Shown in pieces: positions 55,204 to 63,552 of a stretch of DNA of 64,000 nt; the stretch's first letter is position 1; each line of letters opens with the position of its first letter. The DNA comes from a bacterium. Lineage in GTDB: Bacteria; Patescibacteriota; Gracilibacteria; JAHISY01. The stretch is from contig JAJYAT010000001.1 in NCBI GenBank assembly GCA_021779375.1, positions 104,724 to 168,723 of the forward strand, in the 5' to 3' direction. The notes below the pieces were generated by a model. That model was given only the letters and a program-made list of their open reading frames with translations, made no database searches and was not told the DNA's origin. The translations under genes were made by a program, and so were the position numbers.

Positions 55204-55989
55204 ATGCAGCAGTCCTACCGCATCGCCGAGCTCAATAAACTTTACAGCTCCGCTGAACTTACGATTGATCTCGCCAAGGCCAAAAAGTCCGAGAGTGATT
55301 TGGTTGCAACACGTGAAAGATATGAACAGCTTTTACGCGAAACTTTTTTGGCGAACTATCTCGACAATTATCGCTTCGCGATTTTCGGCAGTTCGCGCGT
55401 CGAACCCGATTCGGCGACGTTTAATTTTGTGAAAAATTTAGCCTGCAAGGTTGGTAGCGATATGGACATCGACATCGTGACGGGCGGCGGCGGCGGACTG
55501 ATGTACGCCGCGAATCTGGGTCTGAAAAAAGCGCAAGGGCGACGTAAAAACCCCCGCGCCAAAAATTTGGGAATCTTGGTAAATCTCGAACACGAGGAGG
55601 GGCGCAACGACTGTCTCGACGTCACGCGTCAGTTTGAAAATTTCAGCACGCGTCTCGAGAGCTTCATTCATTCTTCGAATGCGATTTACCTCGCCCCGGG
55701 CGGACTCGGCACCGATCTCGAAGCGGCCATGTTTATGCAGCTGAAGCAGCTCCAGAAGCTCGAACCGACTTTTCCGATTTTGGCGCATCCTTTTTGGAAA
55801 CCGATTTTCAATTATGAAAACGGCATCATGTACCAGAAGCAGCTCAAAATGGGACGCACCACTTTGATTGGCAAAGACGATATGGTTCTCGTTCACTTCA
55901 CAGATAATTTAAAAGAAATTGGCCATATCTTGAAAGCGAGCTACGATGGCTGGCTAATGCTGCGCGAAAAAGTAAAATTTATTAATTAA
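55204..55989 (+). CDS. LOG family protein (Rossmann-like)
   Basis: A 261-residue protein. A helical N-terminus of about 55 residues precedes the LOG-type fold: FAIFGSSRVEPDSATF, VTGGGGGLMYAANLGL and the PGG-GT-E motif (LAPGGLGTDLEAAM). Family members include cytokinin riboside 5'-phosphate phosphoribohydrolase, but bacterial LOGs often act on other nucleotide monophosphates such as IMP or AMP. The promoter is a TAAAAT box about 40 nt upstream with an A-rich leader. The ppsA gene follows after 9 bp. Confidence 0.85.
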   Translation: MQQSYRIAELNKLYSSAELTIDLAKAKKSESDLVATRERYEQLLRETFLANYLDNYRFAIFGSSRVEPDSATFNFVKNLACKVGSDMDIDIVTGGGGGLMYAANLGLKKAQGRRKNPRAKNLGILVNLEHEEGRNDCLDVTRQFENFSTRLESFIHSSNAIYLAPGGLGTDLEAAMFMQLKQLQKLEPTFPILAHPFWKPIFNYENGIMYQKQLKMGRTTLIGKDDMVLVHFTDNLKEIGHILKASYDGWLMLREKVKFIN

Positions 55990-55998
55990 TTTTTTCCA

Positions 55999-58425
55999 AT
56001 GAAAACCAAAACAAAAACTGCACCGTTCATCCTTTGGTTCGACGAAATCGGCATCGAGGATGTTCCACTCGTCGGCGGTAAGAATGCTTCACTCGGTGAA
56101 ATGTACCGCAACCTTTCGAAAAAAGGCGTGCGCGTGCCGAATGGTTTTGCCATCACCGCGCAGGCTTACCACTATTTGCTCGAAAAAGGCGGCGTGAAAA
56201 ATGCAATCAAGGAAGCACTGAATGGTCTCGATACGCGCGATGTCACCGACCTCGCTCGTCGCGGTGAGAAAGTGCGCGAGATTATTTTGGCAACGCCGTT
56301 TCCGGCCGACCTCGCGGCGGAAATTAAAACTGCCTACAAAAAACTTTCCCAGAATTACAAAAAGGCGAGTGTCGACGTCGCAGTGCGCAGCTCGGCCACT
56401 GCGGAAGATTTGCCCGACGCGAGCTTCGCCGGTCAGCAGGAAACTTACTTGAACATCACGGGCCCGACTCAGCTCATCATCGCCTGCCAGAAGTGTTTCG
56501 CTTCGCTTTTCACGAATCGCGCCATCAGCTACCGCGAAGATAAAAAATTCGACCACTTCTCAATCGGACTTTCCATCGCTGTGCAAAAAATGGTGCGCTC
56601 GGATCTCGCGTGCAGCGGCGTGATGTTCTCAATCGACACCGAAAGCGGTTTCCGTGAGTCTGTCTTGATCAACGGCTCGTGGGGACTCGGTGAAAACGTC
56701 GTCCAAGGTGCAGTCACACCGGATGAATTTTTTGTTTTCAAGCCAACGCTGAAAAAAGGTAAACGTCCCATTCTGCAGAAAAAAGTCGGCAGCAAAACCA
56801 TCAAGATGATTTATGCGACCGATGGTAATAAGTCGACGGTGAACATTCAGACTCCTGAAGAAGATCGCAAAAAGCTCGTGTTGAACGACGACGAAGTGCT
56901 GCAACTTTCACGCTGGGCGTGCATCATCGAAGATCACTACTCGCACAAAGCCGGACACTTCAAACCGATGGATATGGAGTGGGCGAAGGACGGTCAGACG
57001 GGCGAACTTTTCATCGTGCAAGCACGCCCGGAGACAGTCCAGTCACGCCGTGATTTGTCCGTACTCAGAACTTACAAGCTGAAGAAGACGGGCGCGGTGC
57101 TCACGACAGGCGCACCAGTCGGCGAAAAAATCGGAGCCGGTCGCGCGAAAATTATTAAGAGCGCGCACGAAATCAGCCAGTTCAAAAAAGGCGAAGTGCT
57201 CGTCACCGACATCACCGATCCAGACTGGGAGCCAATCATGAAAATCGCGAGCGCCATCGTGACGAATCGAGGCGGCCGCACTTGCCACGCTGCCATCGTC
57301 TCGCGCGAGCTCGGCATTCCCTGTGTCGTCGGCACGCGTGATGCAACGGAGAAAATTAAAACGGGAGAAGACATCACTGTCTCCTGCGCGGACGGTGAAA
57401 TCGGCAAAGTCTACGCGGGGAAATTGCCATTTGAAGTGAAAGAGGTGAATCTCAAAAACTTGACGCGACCGAAAACGAAAATGATGATGAACCTCGCTTC
57501 GCCGGAGCAGGCTTTCTCGGCGAGCTTCATCCCGAATGACGGTGTCGGACTCGCGCGCGAAGAGTTCGTGATCAATTCCTATATCAAAATTCATCCGCTC
57601 GCCTTGTTAAATTTTGCGCAATTGAAAGACGCAGCCGCCAAAGCGGAAATCGCCGAACTGACTTACGGCTACAAAAATAAAGCGGATTATTTCGTCGACA
57701 AACTAGCGCAAGGCATCGCGATGATTGGTGCGGCGTTTTATCCGAAAGATGTAATCGTACGCTTGTCGGATTTCAAATCGAATGAATACGCCAACTTGAT
57801 TGGCGGACGCGAGTTCGAGCCGACCGAGGAAAATCCGATGATCGGCTGGCGCGGCGCAAGTCGCTACTACGATCCGAAATATCGCGACGCCTTCGCGCTG
57901 GAATGCCGAGCTTTGAAAAAAGTGCGCGAAGAAATGGGGCTCACAAACGTGAAAATCATGATTCCGTTTTGCCGGACAGTCGAGGAAGGAAAAAAGGTGC
58001 AGGCGGAAATGAAGAAGCACGGACTCGCGCGCGGCAAGAATGGACTGGAGATCTACGTGATGTGCGAGATCCCTTCGAATGTGATTCTGGCGGAAGATTT
58101 TTGCAAAATTTTCGACGGCTTCTCGATAGGCTCGAACGATCTCACTCAACTCACGCTCGGCGTCGATCGCGACAGCCAGCTCGTCAGCCACATTTGCAAC
58201 GAGCGCAATCCGGCCGTCAAAAAACTGGTCAGCGATGTCATCAAAATCGCGAAGAAAAATAAATGCAAAATCGGCATCTGCGGACAAGCGCCCAGTGACT
58301 TTCCGGATTTCGCCCGCTTCCTCGCGAGCGAAGGGATTGATTCGATTTCGCTCACGCCCGACTCGCTGCTCAAGACGACCATCGACATTGCGAAGCTGGA
58401 GAAAAGGAAAGCTAGCGGAAAATAA
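55999..58425 (+). CDS. ppsA: Phosphoenolpyruvate synthase
   Basis: An 808-residue enzyme that makes PEP from pyruvate and ATP. An N-terminal nucleotide-binding domain (VGGKNASLGEMYRNL, RSSATAEDLPDASFAGQQ), a phosphohistidine domain (GGRTCHAAIVSRELGIPCVV with His430) and the C-terminal PEP/pyruvate barrel (MCEIPSNVILAEDF, IGSNDLTQLTLGVDR, GICGQAPSD) are in the standard order. The N-terminal extension of about ten residues is unremarkable. It directly follows the LOG gene. The last 14 bp overlap the convergent SLH-CAP gene. Confidence 0.96.
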   Translation: MKTKTKTAPFILWFDEIGIEDVPLVGGKNASLGEMYRNLSKKGVRVPNGFAITAQAYHYLLEKGGVKNAIKEALNGLDTRDVTDLARRGEKVREIILATPFPADLAAEIKTAYKKLSQNYKKASVDVAVRSSATAEDLPDASFAGQQETYLNITGPTQLIIACQKCFASLFTNRAISYREDKKFDHFSIGLSIAVQKMVRSDLACSGVMFSIDTESGFRESVLINGSWGLGENVVQGAVTPDEFFVFKPTLKKGKRPILQKKVGSKTIKMIYATDGNKSTVNIQTPEEDRKKLVLNDDEVLQLSRWACIIEDHYSHKAGHFKPMDMEWAKDGQTGELFIVQARPETVQSRRDLSVLRTYKLKKTGAVLTTGAPVGEKIGAGRAKIIKSAHEISQFKKGEVLVTDITDPDWEPIMKIASAIVTNRGGRTCHAAIVSRELGIPCVVGTRDATEKIKTGEDITVSCADGEIGKVYAGKLPFEVKEVNLKNLTRPKTKMMMNLASPEQAFSASFIPNDGVGLAREEFVINSYIKIHPLALLNFAQLKDAAAKAEIAELTYGYKNKADYFVDKLAQGIAMIGAAFYPKDVIVRLSDFKSNEYANLIGGREFEPTEENPMIGWRGASRYYDPKYRDAFALECRALKKVREEMGLTNVKIMIPFCRTVEEGKKVQAEMKKHGLARGKNGLEIYVMCEIPSNVILAEDFCKIFDGFSIGSNDLTQLTLGVDRDSQLVSHICNERNPAVKKLVSDVIKIAKKNKCKIGICGQAPSDFPDFARFLASEGIDSISLTPDSLLKTTIDIAKLEKRKASGK

Positions 58426-60784
58426 GCGTCACGCGCAGCCCGCCGGTCGAGTCCATGGAGAGCCCAATCGCGATTTGCGATTTGCCGGCGTCGGTCAAGA
58501 TTGAATCACTCAGGCTCGTGGCGATTTGCGAGAGCTGGCTGACCGAGACTAGAAAACTCATGAAAGCGCTCGTCCGATCGACTGCGCGAACATTGTTTTC
58601 GAGTGAATCTGAACCGTTTTTAAAATCGATAAAATTTTCGGCAATCATTTTGTCGCTCCAACTCTGCGCGACTGGCGTGAGCGCTGCATCGAGCGTGAAT
58701 GCGGCGGCGTTGTTTTGGCTGCGCCGTAAATTAATTTCAGCTAAGACCTGATTTCGCGCCGCCGCCAAATTGGCGGACGTGAGCGGATCGGCGGAAAACT
58801 CCTCAACAAAAATCAAACCATTCTCAACCTCCGCGATTCCGAGACCGACGCGTGTCCATTCCGGATCGAGCAAATTTTGGCGATGCGCCGCTGAGCGCAG
58901 CAGTCCGGCGTTGGCGTTTTCCGTCGTGGCATCGCGAGCGAGATTTTCGCCGACCGGCATCTGCAACCCGGCGAGAATCCGACGCGCATCCGGACTCCGA
59001 CCGGCTGGATCCGTATGTCCAAAAAAGTTTTGGGTCGCCATGGCGTCGGCGTAATTCTGTGCGAAGGTGGAAATTTCTGAATCAAGCGTGACTGCCGGCA
59101 GGTTTTGACTCAGACGAAATTCATTAATCAGGCGGAGCAAAATCGTTTTTTCGCGACTAATGGAAATTTTGGAATTCGGATTCGGTGCCTCACGCAAATC
59201 GGCAAAGTCCGGCAACAGCGGAAAAACACCTGGCAAATAAAGCGGCTGATTCAGGACTGCAATTCCGTCAGTCGAATTAATTTCGAGAAAATACGTGCCG
59301 ATACTCGACAAGCTGAGATTGACTGCGAAGCTCTCGCCAGCCGCAATGGTCGCGGCACTGCCGCGAATTGGAGTTTCGGAAACCGAGCCATCCGGCAAGA
59401 TGAGAAAAATTGAATTCTCGAGTTCGGTCTTGGCGGTCGCGGAAAAGTTGATGTTGTCTGTATAAAAAGTCGGCGGATTTGTAATTGTGATTTTATCCTT
59501 GTTGAGCGTCGCGAAGTAGTGGTTGCCGAGATTCAAATCCAGGAGCGGACCGCTCGACCAATTTGTCCGCGGCTCGTAGCTGAATCCGTGTTCCGACTTC
59601 GCGCCAAAAACTTGGACTGTCGCCATACCGCTCGTGAAGTCGACGAAATCAGCCGGATCGAGCGCGACCGAAGTTTGACCGGCGGAAATTAATCTTTCGA
59701 CGCGATTTCGCCCTTGGCGAAGCACCACGCGAAAAATGTTGTTACTGGCGTCCGTCCAGGTGAGCTTCGGTCGATTGTCCTGCACCGCAGTCTGAAGCGT
59801 GGTCGGCGCGAGTTCGCTCTGTGCGAGCGTCGCCGGAGCGCATTCGCGCGGCAGGACATCGAGTGTCGCCGCCGTATTGGAATTGGTGGTCGCAGGAATA
59901 AGTGAGAAATTATAACGACCCGGCGTGTGGAAAAAAACCGGCACGGCGAAATTATTGGCGGAAACATCAGCGGGAAATTGGCGACGCGTCTTGTCATTGC
60001 TGTTTTCCAGTACTGCCGTCAATTCGCCATTTTCAGTGCTTGTTCCGCTGAAGGTGAAGACTTCGTTTTCGTAAAATGTATTGGGCGGTTTTTGCGCGAG
60101 CGTAATTTTTTGAAAATAATCCGTCGGCAGGGTCGCCGCATTTTCCAAAAAGGACGGGCAAACATTTTCGACGCGCGTCTGAAAACGGTAAACAATCTCG
60201 GCAAGCGCGCCACGCGTGAGTGGCGTCGCCGGACGAATTTGATTCGCGGAATTCGGCTCGACGAGGTTGAAGGTTTTAGCGTAAAGCAAAAAGGAGTTGT
60301 ACCAAGCATCTTTTTCGGAGTCGGCGAAAAGCTGGCTCGCGGTTGTGTAATTTTCAAGTGGAATTTCGTTTGTGTTGAGCAAGATCTTGAGCGCCTCAAC
60401 CAAGTTCACGGTTTGCTCGGGACGAAATGAGCCGTCACGATAGCCGTCAACAATCCCGGAGTTTTTGGCGGAAAAAATGAAAGGGGCGAACCAAGCGTCT
60501 GCCGGCACGTCGGGGAAAACGGCGCTCACAGGATTTTGGATTGGGACACCGCTCGCGAGTAGGAGAATCTTGAGCGCCTCGGCGCGATTGACCGGATTCC
60601 CGGGACGAAATGAACCGTCGCCGTAGCCAGCAATTACGCCTTCTTTCGAAAGGTAATCAATCGCCGCGGCATTGGGGCTGCTAATTGGTACGTCGAAAAA
60701 ATTCGCCGCCTGAGCGCTGAGCGCAGTCAGGAAAAAAATCAGGGTCGCGAAAATCAGCTTTCGAAAAGTGTGAACTTTTTTCAC
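58412..60784 (-). CDS. Secreted SLH protein with CAP (SCP/PR-1) domain
   Basis: A 790-residue surface protein. A signal peptide is followed by three SLH repeats (GYGDGSFRPGNPVNRAEAL, GYRDGSFRPEQTVNLVEAL) at about 28-205, then a beta-rich middle, then a CAP domain at about 560-680 with FGHTDPAGRSPDARRI, GENLARDATTENAN and HRQNLLDPEWTRVGLGI. A second weaker CAP-like unit ends the protein (AEINLRRSQNNAAAFTLD). CAP proteins bind lipids or act as toxins or adhesins. The start is GTG at 60784. GAAAAT lies 6 nt before it, so this may be leaderless too. Confidence 0.83.
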   Translation of the reverse strand: MKKVHTFRKLIFATLIFFLTALSAQAANFFDVPISSPNAAAIDYLSKEGVIAGYGDGSFRPGNPVNRAEALKILLLASGVPIQNPVSAVFPDVPADAWFAPFIFSAKNSGIVDGYRDGSFRPEQTVNLVEALKILLNTNEIPLENYTTASQLFADSEKDAWYNSFLLYAKTFNLVEPNSANQIRPATPLTRGALAEIVYRFQTRVENVCPSFLENAATLPTDYFQKITLAQKPPNTFYENEVFTFSGTSTENGELTAVLENSNDKTRRQFPADVSANNFAVPVFFHTPGRYNFSLIPATTNSNTAATLDVLPRECAPATLAQSELAPTTLQTAVQDNRPKLTWTDASNNIFRVVLRQGRNRVERLISAGQTSVALDPADFVDFTSGMATVQVFGAKSEHGFSYEPRTNWSSGPLLDLNLGNHYFATLNKDKITITNPPTFYTDNINFSATAKTELENSIFLILPDGSVSETPIRGSAATIAAGESFAVNLSLSSIGTYFLEINSTDGIAVLNQPLYLPGVFPLLPDFADLREAPNPNSKISISREKTILLRLINEFRLSQNLPAVTLDSEISTFAQNYADAMATQNFFGHTDPAGRSPDARRILAGLQMPVGENLARDATTENANAGLLRSAAHRQNLLDPEWTRVGLGIAEVENGLIFVEEFSADPLTSANLAAARNQVLAEINLRRSQNNAAAFTLDAALTPVAQSWSDKMIAENFIDFKNGSDSLENNVRAVDRTSAFMSFLVSVSQLSQIATSLSDSILTDAGKSQIAIGLSMDSTGGLRVTLIFR

Positions 60785-60815
60785 TTCGGAATTTTCTCAA
60801 ATTTCAGGGGCGCGG

Positions 60816-60821
60816 TAAAAT
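60816..60821 (+). promoter_or_regulatory. -10 box TAAAAT of the small membrane gene, short leader
   Basis: TAAAAT ends 22 nt before the ATG at 60844; the leader begins GATTTAACC and has no Shine-Dalgarno. Confidence 0.5.
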
Positions 60822-60843
60822 CTCGGTGATTTAACCTACCAAC

Positions 60844-61092
60844 ATGCTGAAACCCATCCCTCTCGGCTTGGCGTTCGGGATTTTGTGGGGCGCTGCTTTG
60901 GCGTTCTGCATTATCCTCACCAAATTCACCGGCTATCCCGAACTCGCTTTTTACGCTCCACTCCAGGCCATCTATTTTGGAATCGAAATTTCCTGGTCTG
61001 GCGCATTCTTCGGTGGGCTTTGCGGATTTTTCGATGGCTTTTTCGGTGGATTAATTTTCGCCTGGCTTTACAATCTACTCGCGCGCAAATAA
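60844..61092 (+). CDS. Small bacteriophage-holin-like membrane protein
   Basis: An 82-residue protein with two or three hydrophobic segments. LGLAFGILWGAALAFCII and the C-terminal GGLCGFFDGFFGGLIFAWLYN match a small family annotated as putative holin in archaea and Patescibacteria. There is no lysis gene nearby, so the holin name is only a family label. Its stop codon directly abuts that of the convergent gene at 61093. Confidence 0.65.
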   Translation: MLKPIPLGLAFGILWGAALAFCIILTKFTGYPELAFYAPLQAIYFGIEISWSGAFFGGLCGFFDGFFGGLIFAWLYNLLARK

Positions 61093-61389
61093 TTACTTGC
61101 GCGAAAAAATCCACGGCGGTAGGAGCAGTGCGAGCAGAAACAACCAGCCGTTGTGAAAATTGATCGCGAGAATCGTGAGCGCAAAAAACGCAATCGACGC
61201 AAAGAGACAGTTGCGTTTTAGTTTTTCAAAAGCCAGCGTGAAAACTTTGAACTCCGGCGGCAGCGAGCCTTTGGGCGGCGTATGTTTTTCGGGCGCCTTG
61301 CCCACGATTTCACCTTCGAGAATGCGAGATTCTTCGGAATCGAAGTCCGCCGAAGCATTTTGCGAAGGCGGATCGTTTTTGTGGTTCAT
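61093..61389 (-). CDS. Small membrane protein, hypothetical
   Basis: A 98-residue protein. The first 55 residues are polar and Pro/Glu/Lys-rich, then two hydrophobic segments (CLFASIAFFALTILAI and WLFLLALLLPPWIF). No family is recognised. It overlaps the methyltransferase gene stop by 4 bp (ATGA), so it is probably the second gene of that transcript. Confidence 0.6.
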   Translation of the reverse strand: MNHKNDPPSQNASADFDSEESRILEGEIVGKAPEKHTPPKGSLPPEFKVFTLAFEKLKRNCLFASIAFFALTILAINFHNGWLFLLALLLPPWIFSRK

Positions 61390-62042
61390 TTTTCAGCCAG
61401 AATGATTAGGTTGCGGCCGCGGAAAAAATTGGATTTCTCAGCGTGGCGTGCGTAAAAAATTTTAATGTTTTTGAATCCCGTTGTCGCGAACAGTTTTTTG
61501 AGCTCACTTTTGCGAAATGCGAAAACTTCCCGCACGCCTTCGCCCGCGAAAGGAACTTGGAGTGTGCGAGCGAATTTTTGCGCCAAACGAAACTTCCAAA
61601 AACGGGGCTGCCACAAATTCCAGACTGTGAGAAAAATCCGTCCATCCGGCTGCAAGCTCGCGTAAAGGTTTTCCAGTGCTTTTCTTTGCTCAGCGGAATT
61701 TGTGAGATGGTGCAGTACTGCAACGCAGAAAACCGCGTCGGGTTTTCCATCCGTTAACCCCCGAGATATCTCGGGGGTTAACTCGCGCAGGTCGGCAACT
61801 GCGAACTCTCGAGCAGGAAAATTTTTTTGCGCCAAGGCGATCAAATTCTTGGAAGCGTCGAAGCCGAAATACTCGCCGTGAAAATTGTTGCCCGCAAGCC
61901 AAAAATTGAGACGACCATTGCCACAGCCCGCATCGAGAATTTTTTGAGCGGACAAAAGTTCGCGCGCAAACTCGAATTCGCCCCAGGCGCTGCGCCGTGT
62001 CGCATCCCACTTTTTCGAGATAGAATCGTAAAAATTTTGCAT
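61386..62042 (-). CDS. Trm9-like SAM methyltransferase (probable tRNA cm5U34 methyltransferase)
   Basis: A 218-residue Rossmann methyltransferase. FYDSISKKWDATRRSAWGEF followed by ILDAGCGNGRL, GFDASKNLIALAQ, AVADLRELT and VAVLHHLTNSAEQRKALENL closely follows the Trm9/ABH8 methyltransferase pattern, including the TR-W motif and the VLHH loop. Trm9 methylates cm5U34 of tRNA to mcm5U. The divergent neighbour is elp3, whose product makes cm5U, so the pair is very suggestive. Residues 87-97 (LTPEISRGLT) come from the same in-frame 30-bp palindrome as in carB. The start at 62042 shares the bases CATG with the elp3 start. Confidence 0.75.
   Translation of the reverse strand: MQNFYDSISKKWDATRRSAWGEFEFARELLSAQKILDAGCGNGRLNFWLAGNNFHGEYFGFDASKNLIALAQKNFPAREFAVADLRELTPEISRGLTDGKPDAVFCVAVLHHLTNSAEQRKALENLYASLQPDGRIFLTVWNLWQPRFWKFRLAQKFARTLQVPFAGEGVREVFAFRKSELKKLFATTGFKNIKIFYARHAEKSNFFRGRNLIILAEK
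61753..61782. repeat. 30-bp perfect palindrome inserted in the Trm9-like gene
   Basis: Same arms and core as 37879-37908. It stays in frame, encoding LTPEISRGLT. Confidence 0.95.
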
Positions 62043-62064
62043 GAATTTCGACGAAATCATTCTA
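62021..62064. promoter_or_regulatory. Overlapping divergent promoters of trm9-like and elp3
   Basis: TAGAAT at 62021-62026 (plus strand) ends 14 nt before the elp3 ATG. Its mirror, TAGAAT at 62064-62059 (minus strand), ends 16 nt before the Trm9-like ATG. Each -10 lies inside the other gene, so the two transcripts overlap antisense for about 20 nt. Confidence 0.5.
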
Positions 62065-63552
62065 CGAGCGATTGACGAAAAATGCGCGACTGAAAAGGAT
62101 CTGCGCGAATTGAAAGTTCGCGCGTCCGGACGGACGGGCAGCCTCGCGAAAAATTCCGAACTGGTCGAAGCTTATTTACGACTTTTGAAGGCGAAGAAAA
62201 TTAAGGTAAATCCTGCGCTGGAAAAAATTTTGAAAAAGTCGCGCATCCGGACCTTATCGGGCGTCGCCCCGATTGCCGTCCTGACAAAGCCGATGGGCTG
62301 CCCCGGCAAATGCATTTTTTGTCCGACAGAGGCGCGCATGCCCAAAAGTTATTTGTCGAATGAGCCCGCCGTGATGCGCGCAGTCCGCGCAGAGTTCGAT
62401 CCGTTTCGCCAAGTCAAAGACCGAATCAAAGCCCTGGAAAGCTGCGGCCACTCAACGGAAAAAATTGAGCTGATTGTGATGGGCGGAACTTTTTCAGCGC
62501 ACCCGCGCAATTATCAAACTTGGTTTGTGAGGCGTTGTTTCGCAGCGCTGAACTCGCGGAAGGCGAAATCAAACTCGCTTGAGGATTTGAAAACCGCGAA
62601 TGAAAAATCCAAGCACCGCGTCGTCGGACTCACACTCGAGACACGTCCGGATTTTTTGGACGCAAAGGAAGTGCAAAGATTTTTGAAGCTCGGAGCGACG
62701 CGCGTCGAAATCGGCGTACAAAACTTGGACGACAAAATTTTGGCAATTTCCAAGCGCGGTCACGATGCCGCCGACTCCGCCCGCGCCATCGCGCTTTTGA
62801 AAAAAAACGGACTGAAAGTCGGAATTCACCTAATGCCGAATCTGCCGGGTGCGACACCCAGGTCGGACTTGAAAATGTTCGAGGAGGTTTTTGGCAATGA
62901 AAAATGGCGACCCGATCAAATCAAAATTTACCCGACGGTCTTAATCAAAAACACCGAGCTCGAAAAACTGTGGCGCGCGAAAAAATGGCAGCCCTATTCC
63001 GACAAAGTTTTGACTGCGCTGCTCGCGAAAATGAAAAGCATCGTCCCGCCCTGGGTGCGACTGACACGCGTGATCCGCGACATTCCGGCGGAGTCGATTT
63101 TGGCAGGAAGCAAATTAACAAACCTGCGGCAAATTTTGCAGCAACAAAAAGTCGTGTGCCGCTGCATCCGCTGTCGTGAAATTCGTGGGGACAATTTCGA
63201 TGCAACGCAGGCGGAATTAATCCGCCGCGAATATCGGGCGAGCGCCGGACTGGAAATTTTATTGAGTTTTGAAATTGGTGAGAAGCTGATTTCGCTCCTG
63301 CGCCTGCGCCTCGATGAAAATGCGACCATCCGCGAACTGCACACCTTTGGCGAAGAAATCGGACTTTCCAAGTCGGGCAACTCGCAACACCGTGGCTTCG
63401 GAAAAAAATTAATTTCCGAAGCAGAAAAAATTGCGCGCAAGGCTGGCTTCGCGAAATTAAGAATTATTTCGGGCGTCGGCGTGCGAGAATATTATCGGAA
63501 GCTTGGCTACCGACTCGATCGTGAGAAAATTTTTGTTGAGAAAACCTTATGA
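62041..63552 (+). CDS. elp3: tRNA uridine 34 5-carboxymethyl synthase Elp3 (radical SAM plus GNAT)
   Basis: A 503-residue enzyme with a radical-SAM cluster motif CPGKCIFCP (Cys87, 91 and 94), the Elp3 stretch SYLSNEPAVMRAVRAEFDPF, TLETRPDF and ATRVEIGVQNLDDKIL, and a C-terminal GNAT domain ending in RGFGKKLI then GVGVREYYRKLGY. Elp3 builds 5-carboxymethyluridine at tRNA wobble position 34 from acetyl-CoA and SAM. The first 80 residues are helical, as in other Elp3. The product ends with a TGA that overlaps the nadC ATG (ATGA). The bacterial form works without the other Elongator subunits. Confidence 0.94.
   Translation: MNFDEIILRAIDEKCATEKDLRELKVRASGRTGSLAKNSELVEAYLRLLKAKKIKVNPALEKILKKSRIRTLSGVAPIAVLTKPMGCPGKCIFCPTEARMPKSYLSNEPAVMRAVRAEFDPFRQVKDRIKALESCGHSTEKIELIVMGGTFSAHPRNYQTWFVRRCFAALNSRKAKSNSLEDLKTANEKSKHRVVGLTLETRPDFLDAKEVQRFLKLGATRVEIGVQNLDDKILAISKRGHDAADSARAIALLKKNGLKVGIHLMPNLPGATPRSDLKMFEEVFGNEKWRPDQIKIYPTVLIKNTELEKLWRAKKWQPYSDKVLTALLAKMKSIVPPWVRLTRVIRDIPAESILAGSKLTNLRQILQQQKVVCRCIRCREIRGDNFDATQAELIRREYRASAGLEILLSFEIGEKLISLLRLRLDENATIRELHTFGEEIGLSKSGNSQHRGFGKKLISEAEKIARKAGFAKLRIISGVGVREYYRKLGYRLDREKIFVEKTL

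Noticed and set aside
60844-61092. Prophage remnant based on the holin-like gene
   Set aside because: No other phage gene is nearby and the family also occurs in non-phage settings.
3495-63552. UGA recoded as glycine (as in Gracilibacteria or Absconditabacteria)
   Set aside because: Genes such as proS and elp3 end at TGA exactly where the family ends, and no conserved gene has an internal TGA.
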